NCBI GenBank assembly: GCA_026706395.1
Contig: JAPOYU010000110.1
Span: forward strand, 1-48,971
Origin: Chloroflexota bacterium
GTDB taxonomy: Bacteria; Chloroflexota; Anaerolineae; Aggregatilineales; Phototrophicaceae
Reading direction: 5' to 3'
DNA: 48,971 nt
Below are positions 44,930 to 48,971 of the stretch, in pieces. Every line of letters begins with the position of its first letter. The first letter of the stretch is position 1. The notes beneath the pieces are model-generated. The model was given only the letters and a program-made list of their open reading frames with translations. It did not search any database and was not told the origin of the DNA. The position numbers and the translations under genes are program-made.

Positions 44930-45940
44930 CTACTCGTCCGCCTGATCCTCAAAGGCAAATGATCGGATCAGTTCGATTTCCGCTTCGTCGTAGGGTTTGC
45001 TGTCGGCGTGGAACAGGTCGTGCTGCCACAAAGTATTTTCGGGGGTATTCAATTCGCGGCGCCAATCGAGATAAGTCTGCGTCCGCCCGGCGACCAAGCC
45101 CCAGTTGTACCAGCCAATGCGTTCGCGGGCGAAAATAGGCAGGATCAGCTGCACGGTTTGGCCGACGACCCGCCGCAGCCACTCGGTACAAATGACAGGG
45201 CGTCCGTAAGCCTGACAGCGCTGGATGACCGCGTCGACGCCGGTATCGCCGTAATGATGAAAGGAAGTGACATCTGACAACTCCAGTATCCGTTGCTCCA
45301 TCGCATAGCCCTCATGCCCGCGGAAGATCGAGGTTGTCAGCGGCTGTTGCGCGCCAGCTTCGCGCGCCCAGGCGAAAGCCGCTTCCACCAGCGGCAGGCT
45401 CGTCTCGCCCAATTCGCTATTGCCGGGTTCGTTGTACAGGTCCCAGATCTGTACACGTTCGTCATCGGCGAAATTGCCGACCATATCCACCACGTATTCC
45501 CTTAGCTCGGGCCAAACGCTGCGATCTGCGACGCGCTTCAAGCCCGGGCTGGGCGTCCAGCCACTGTTATGCGTGTTCGGTACGGGGTCGTCTTGCTTTC
45601 CAAGATAGGGCTCCTTGCCGGCGAAGGCGCAATCATCAAAGAGGATGAACATCGCCTTGATGCCCTCCCTCGCCGCGATATCTAGGAACTGGTCAATGCG
45701 GCTTTTCAAGCCGTTGGGATCGCTCTGCCAGACGAGAAACTGGTGGAATACGCGCACGCCGTTTATACCAGCTGCCGCCGCCCAAGCCAGTTCCTCGGCA
45801 ATAGTATCGGGGTCGAAAGATTCGGCCTGCCACATCTCGGTCGAATTGACGGCACTGCGCGGCAGGTAATTGCAGCCGCGGATGGGGTCAATCGAAGCGT
45901 ACCAGTCATTGGCTTTTTCGGGCGTCCACTGTTTGGTCAT
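44930..45940 (-). CDS. Glycoside hydrolase with TIM barrel (GH5/GH2 clan A-like)
   Basis: The 336-residue protein has a clan GH-A layout. GCNYLPRSAVNSTEMW begins the barrel, IWDLYNEPGNSE carries the probable acid/base Glu171, and VICTEWLRR carries the probable nucleophile Glu253. YNWGLVAGRTQTYLDW near the end is typical of uncharacterised 1,4-beta-xylanase-labelled relatives. No signal peptide is present, so it would act on imported oligosaccharides. It lies 3 bases downstream of the DUF4380 gene in an operon with ABC sugar permeases. The exact glycan is unknown. Confidence 0.85.
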   Translation of the reverse strand: MTKQWTPEKANDWYASIDPIRGCNYLPRSAVNSTEMWQAESFDPDTIAEELAWAAAAGINGVRVFHQFLVWQSDPNGLKSRIDQFLDIAAREGIKAMFILFDDCAFAGKEPYLGKQDDPVPNTHNSGWTPSPGLKRVADRSVWPELREYVVDMVGNFADDERVQIWDLYNEPGNSELGETSLPLVEAAFAWAREAGAQQPLTTSIFRGHEGYAMEQRILELSDVTSFHHYGDTGVDAVIQRCQAYGRPVICTEWLRRVVGQTVQLILPIFARERIGWYNWGLVAGRTQTYLDWRRELNTPENTLWQHDLFHADSKPYDEAEIELIRSFAFEDQADE

Positions 45941-45943
45941 TCT

Positions 45944-47245
45944 TCATGCTCCACTAGATGACTGTACCGATTCATTAAGCAATATACTGTCAAGTGTGCC
46001 AGCGTAAGTTCCATCCATGTCTAGGATATTCAGACGTATTAGGCTTGTCGCGTCATTGAGCTGCGTGGCTGCATCAAGGCGCAGGACGCGCAAGGGCGAA
46101 ACCGGACCGAGGTCAAGCCGGCTGACGACATCCCCGGCTTCGTCGAGGCATTCGATTTCCGCGCGACCATCGAGGAAGCAACCAAAAATACCTCGGATTC
46201 GCGCCCAGCCGCCGTCCAAATTGACTGTCAGCGTCCGATGCGCACAGCCGAAATCGGTGACCGCAACAATCGGCGCCGGGCAAAACGCAGCCGACCAGGT
46301 CACGCGCTGCGATGCGACCTTGCCCGGCTGTAAGGTGCAAAGTGGGCTGAGGACTTCTGCCTCGAGAATATATCCGGGCGAGCGAATTGGAATCGGCGAG
46401 GGCGCGCCGGGCGATTCCGTCCAGCATTCCACCGTCGCGCCATTATCGGGATACTCGGCATCAGGCTCGTAGGGGAATTGCATGCAGAGCACGAAGCCCG
46501 ACTGCTTGTCGGCGAAGGCGATCCAACCGGCCGGGCTGTGTACGCCGATCTTGCCGACGATGCCTTGATATTGCACCGCCAGCAGGCCGCTCTCAGCATC
46601 CAACTGATACTGCGGATTGTCGTCGCCGAACATGATCTCGTAGGGTCGCTCGCGCGCGGGATCGGTAGGGATGTAGAGCCAGCAGTCATCGTTCAACTTA
46701 CAGTCGGCCGTGCGGCACAACATCTGCGCGACATCCCAGATTGACCAGCGTATTTCTCTATTGGAGATGTTCTCAAAGGACAAATCCATCAGCAGGCGCG
46801 AGTTATCGGTTTCCACGCTGAGCAAGCGTCGGATGCGCAGACCGGAGCGCTCATCGGGCGGGCTAGTCATTAGAACTGAGGCGCTGGCATCATCTTGGTT
46901 TGTTTCATATTCGTAGCGCCCCGAATCGAGAACTGGATCGGGCGGACCGGGCCACTGCCCCTCGCCATCCCAACCTTGCGGCGCGGGCCAGGTCTTGGCG
47001 CCGCCGTAATTCTTCCAGTTGACGATCGTGCCATCGCCAGCATGTTCTTCAAATGTGAAACGTTTGCCCAGCAGATCCGGGTTCATGAAGAGATAATCAT
47101 GCGGGCCCAGGCTGAATTGCATCAAGCGACCGCCGATCTCGGGCACGCAGACGGCGTCGATCATGCCGTTGCTCAGACGCACTCCGTCCCAGCCATGGAA
47201 ATCCGTCTCCTCAACCGCAACCGCTTTGGGCATCAGCCCAGCCAT
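45944..47245 (-). CDS. DUF4380 (mutarotase-like) protein
   Basis: The 433-residue protein has the beta-sandwich layout of DUF4380. VRLSNGMIDAVCVPEIGGRL, a strand-rich start as in aldose-1-epimerase folds, is followed by GGAKTWPAPQGWDGEGQWPGP (in parts), LSFENISNREIRWSIWDVAQM and the EVLSPLCTLQPGK segment. DUF4380 proteins often sit beside glycoside hydrolases and are thought to bind or epimerise carbohydrates; no activity is established here. It is cytoplasmic by sequence and precedes the glycoside hydrolase gene by 3 bases. Confidence 0.83.
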   Translation of the reverse strand: MAGLMPKAVAVEETDFHGWDGVRLSNGMIDAVCVPEIGGRLMQFSLGPHDYLFMNPDLLGKRFTFEEHAGDGTIVNWKNYGGAKTWPAPQGWDGEGQWPGPPDPVLDSGRYEYETNQDDASASVLMTSPPDERSGLRIRRLLSVETDNSRLLMDLSFENISNREIRWSIWDVAQMLCRTADCKLNDDCWLYIPTDPARERPYEIMFGDDNPQYQLDAESGLLAVQYQGIVGKIGVHSPAGWIAFADKQSGFVLCMQFPYEPDAEYPDNGATVECWTESPGAPSPIPIRSPGYILEAEVLSPLCTLQPGKVASQRVTWSAAFCPAPIVAVTDFGCAHRTLTVNLDGGWARIRGIFGCFLDGRAEIECLDEAGDVVSRLDLGPVSPLRVLRLDAATQLNDATSLIRLNILDMDGTYAGTLDSILLNESVQSSSGA

Positions 47246-47528
47246 TTTTCTGTGCGCTCAGTAGTTCTAACTAAGTAATGCTAATCTTTCGTCAATGCAA
47301 TCAAATGCTTTTTACACCACCGAGGACACCGAGTGATTTTATGGACACAGAGGCCTTCACTTGTCTTCGCCGCTTACGCAACTGTTGTCGCCGCTCTTCT
47401 GTCTAACTTTCGCTGCCAGAACATTTCTTAATGGTTTTACTCAGGGTCCTCTCTTTTCCTCGGTGTACTCGGTGGTAAATCTATTCATTACTTTCTTGGT
47501 CTTGCTTCTGTGCCTCAGTGGCAAAGTA
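47246..47528. other. Intergenic region with ACCACCGAG/CACAGAG repeat cluster
   Basis: The 283 bases between the malG-like gene and the DUF4380 gene hold a repeat cluster at 47316-47523. On the minus strand it lies upstream of the DUF4380 gene and downstream of the permease gene. No promoter of good quality or RNA gene was found. Confidence 0.6.
47316..47523. repeat. Inverted cluster of ACCACCGAGGACACCGAG-type repeats
   Basis: ACCACCGAGGACACCGAG at 47316-47333 is inverted at 47459-47476, with one difference in 18 bases, across a 125-base spacer. Further units are GGACACAGAGG at 47343-47353 and the inverted TTCTGTGCCTCAGTGGC near 47506-47522. They belong to the same broad family as the repeat at 41-75. 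The inverted layout could form a long cruciform or RNA stem. Confidence 0.65.
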
Positions 47529-48392
47529 TCAGCCCTGCAATCCGGTCGTGGAGATGCCGCGGACGAAGTAGCGCTGCAACAGCAGGAAGAAGATCACCGC
47601 CGGAATAGTGGCAGCGGCCGCCGAGGCCATGATGACGCCGAAGCGCATCGAAAGCCCGCGCCCAACGAAGACCGCCAGGCCGACCGGCACGGTGCGGGTC
47701 GCGTCCGTATTGCTGATGATGAGCGGCCAGAAGAAATCGTTCCAACTGCGGACGAAGGTGAAGATGGCGACGGTAGCGATGACCGGCTTGCTCAGCGGGA
47801 TGAAGATGCGCCAGAGCAGACCCAAGCGGCTGCAGCCGTCCAATCGCGCCGCTTCCTCCAGCTCGACCGGGATGGACAAAAAGAATTGTGTCATCAAGAA
47901 GACGCCAAAAGCATTGGCCGCCGCCGGCACTGCGATGCTGAAATAGGTGTTAGCCAGCTTGAATTTGATCATGCCCAGGAAGAGCGGCACCAGCAGAATC
48001 TCGCCAGGCAGAAGGAAGGTCGACAAAATGATGAGCAGGACAATTTTGCGGCCGCGGAAACGCATGCGCGCCAGCGGATACGCAGCCAAGATATTGGTGA
48101 CCAGGGTCAGCACGGTGGTGATTGTCGCCACGATCAGGCTGTTGCGGAACCACTGCAACATGGGGAAGGATTCGAAGAGCCGCGTGTAGAATTCAAGTGT
48201 CGGCTCATCGGGCCACCAGGTGGGCGGGTAACTAAAGACCTCGTTATCCGGCTTGATTGAGGTGACGAACATCCAGATGAAGGGAGCGCCCCAGATGATG
48301 GCGACGAAGATCATGATGGCATAGAGCGCCAGCCGTCCATAGTTGACCGAGCCATCGCGGTAGACGCTGTCCTTGCGCCAGGATTCACTCAT
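47529..48392 (-). CDS. Carbohydrate ABC transporter permease (MalG/UgpE type)
   Basis: The 287-residue inner-membrane subunit has six predicted helices and the coupling EAA loop LEEAARLDGCSRLGLLWRIFIPLSKP (in parts, near 185-210), which contacts the ATPase. The start is typical: ALYAIMIFVAIIWGAPFIWM. With the preceding MalF-type permease it forms the channel of a CUT1 sugar importer. The ATPase and binding protein lie outside the window. The ATG at 48392 is one base from the stop of the preceding gene. Confidence 0.93.
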   Translation of the reverse strand: MSESWRKDSVYRDGSVNYGRLALYAIMIFVAIIWGAPFIWMFVTSIKPDNEVFSYPPTWWPDEPTLEFYTRLFESFPMLQWFRNSLIVATITTVLTLVTNILAAYPLARMRFRGRKIVLLIILSTFLLPGEILLVPLFLGMIKFKLANTYFSIAVPAAANAFGVFLMTQFFLSIPVELEEAARLDGCSRLGLLWRIFIPLSKPVIATVAIFTFVRSWNDFFWPLIISNTDATRTVPVGLAVFVGRGLSMRFGVIMASAAAATIPAVIFFLLLQRYFVRGISTTGLQG

Positions 48393-48393
48393 G

Positions 48394-48971
48394 CTAAATC
48401 ACCTTCATGGCGCGTAACTGAACGACGGTAAAGCTGAGGGTGATGAGCATCAGGATGACGCCGGCGGCCGAGGCCAAACCCATATTGAAGTTCACAAAGG
48501 CGGTCTCATAAATGAATTGGGCGACGGTGAAGGTGCTGCCCTGCGGGCCGCCGCGGGTCATGACAAAGACCTGGCCGAAGACGCGCCAGCAGGCGATGAC
48601 CGTCAGCGGGATGACGAAGGCGTTGACCGGCATGAGCATCGGGATGGTAACGTAGCGCACCTCTTGCCAGCGGCCCGCGCCGTCGATCCGGGCCGCCTCG
48701 TACAAGTCCTCCGGGATATCCTGCAAGCCAGCCAGGTAGATGATCATATTGCCGTTGACCGTCCACCAGATGGTGGTGATGGCGATGGCCGGCATGGCCG
48801 AGTCCGGGTCGCCCAGCCAGTTGATTGGCGGATTGACGCCCAATAAGCCCAGATAATAATTCAACAAGCCCGAGCTGCGCTCCAGGATCCACTGAAAGAT
48901 GATGCCCACGGCCGCTACGCTGACAACATGGGGCAGGAAGACGATGGCGCGCGCGATATTCCGCCCGCGCA
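48394..48971 (-). CDS. Carbohydrate ABC transporter permease (MalF/UgpA type), cut by the window edge
   Basis: The frame enters from the right edge and ends at 48394. Reading upstream of the internal GTG at 48909 gives RNIARAIVFLPHVVSVAAVG, a typical MalF segment, so the protein starts beyond the window and the GTG is not its start. Downstream, EDLYEAARIDGAGRWQEVRY is the EAA loop and FTVAQFIYETAFVNFNMG is typical of CUT1 permeases. It pairs with the following MalG-type gene. Confidence 0.92.
   Translation of the reverse strand, partial: RGRNIARAIVFLPHVVSVAAVGIIFQWILERSSGLLNYYLGLLGVNPPINWLGDPDSAMPAIAITTIWWTVNGNMIIYLAGLQDIPEDLYEAARIDGAGRWQEVRYVTIPMLMPVNAFVIPLTVIACWRVFGQVFVMTRGGPQGSTFTVAQFIYETAFVNFNMGLASAAGVILMLITLSFTVVQLRAMKVI

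Noticed and set aside
47361..48260. 299-codon open frame on the plus strand
   Set aside because: It is antisense to the MalG-type permease gene; the Gln/Arg/Asp-rich product is a shadow and its start lies in repeat DNA.

Overview
The window is about 49 kb of fairly GC-rich, densely packed bacterial chromosome carrying mostly core genes. It most resembles a member of the Chloroflexota (Anaerolineae-like). That is an inference from gene content: a split P-protein (gcvPA/gcvPB), a zinc-binding S18, FhaA/FhaB proteins beside rodA and a PBP gene, DUF4397/SH3 and DUF3048 proteins, and binding-protein-type sugar ABC permeases. There is no rRNA, tRNA, CRISPR array, intact insertion sequence or prophage. 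Nearly all DNA is coding; the largest gaps are 30613-31300, 40118-40444 and 47246-47528, and each holds recognisable non-coding structure.

Layout. 1-37: start of a gene (probably an acyl-CoA dehydrogenase) running off the left edge. 303-7746 (+): uvrA, a UGT-type glycosyltransferase and a large Asp-box propeller protein. 7771-12638 (-): a morphogenesis cluster in transcription order fhaA, fhaB, mtnP, rodA, pbpA. The PBP has lost all three catalytic motifs. 12771-14927 (-): rpsF, rpsR and a membrane-anchored parvulin foldase behind a clear promoter. 15042-23622 (-): a surface-polysaccharide operon (GDP-4-keto-6-deoxymannose reductase-like, gmd, tatD, GT2, GT4, YfhO-like, O-antigen-ligase-like). 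23824-30612 (-): a secreted DUF4397/SH3 protein, ahcY, a PfkB kinase (probable adenosine kinase), mtnA and a DsbA-like oxidoreductase. With mtnP, this makes a SAM by-product salvage set.

31301-39408: pyrimidine-nucleoside phosphorylase (+), mltG and a DUF3048 protein (-), a PIG-L deacetylase (+), a PstS-like lipoprotein and tgt (-), then alr (+). The Tgt lacks its three zinc cysteines. 39425-43849: a SCO1 copper protein (-), then a glycine riboswitch with an attenuator controlling gcvH-gcvPA-gcvPB (+). gcvPB carries an in-frame, roughly 150-bp palindromic repeat insertion. 43945-44868: AEC-family transporter (+). 44930-48971 (-): a carbohydrate-use cluster with two ABC permeases (the first cut by the right edge), a DUF4380 protein and a glycoside hydrolase.

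The best leads are the catalytically degenerate PBP paired with an apparently intact RodA in an actinobacteria-like FHA cluster, the palindromic repeat domesticated inside gcvPB, the Tgt without zinc ligands, and an array of TTGGCGC palindromes upstream of the nucleoside phosphorylase gene. All gene functions are read from recognisable motifs without database searches.
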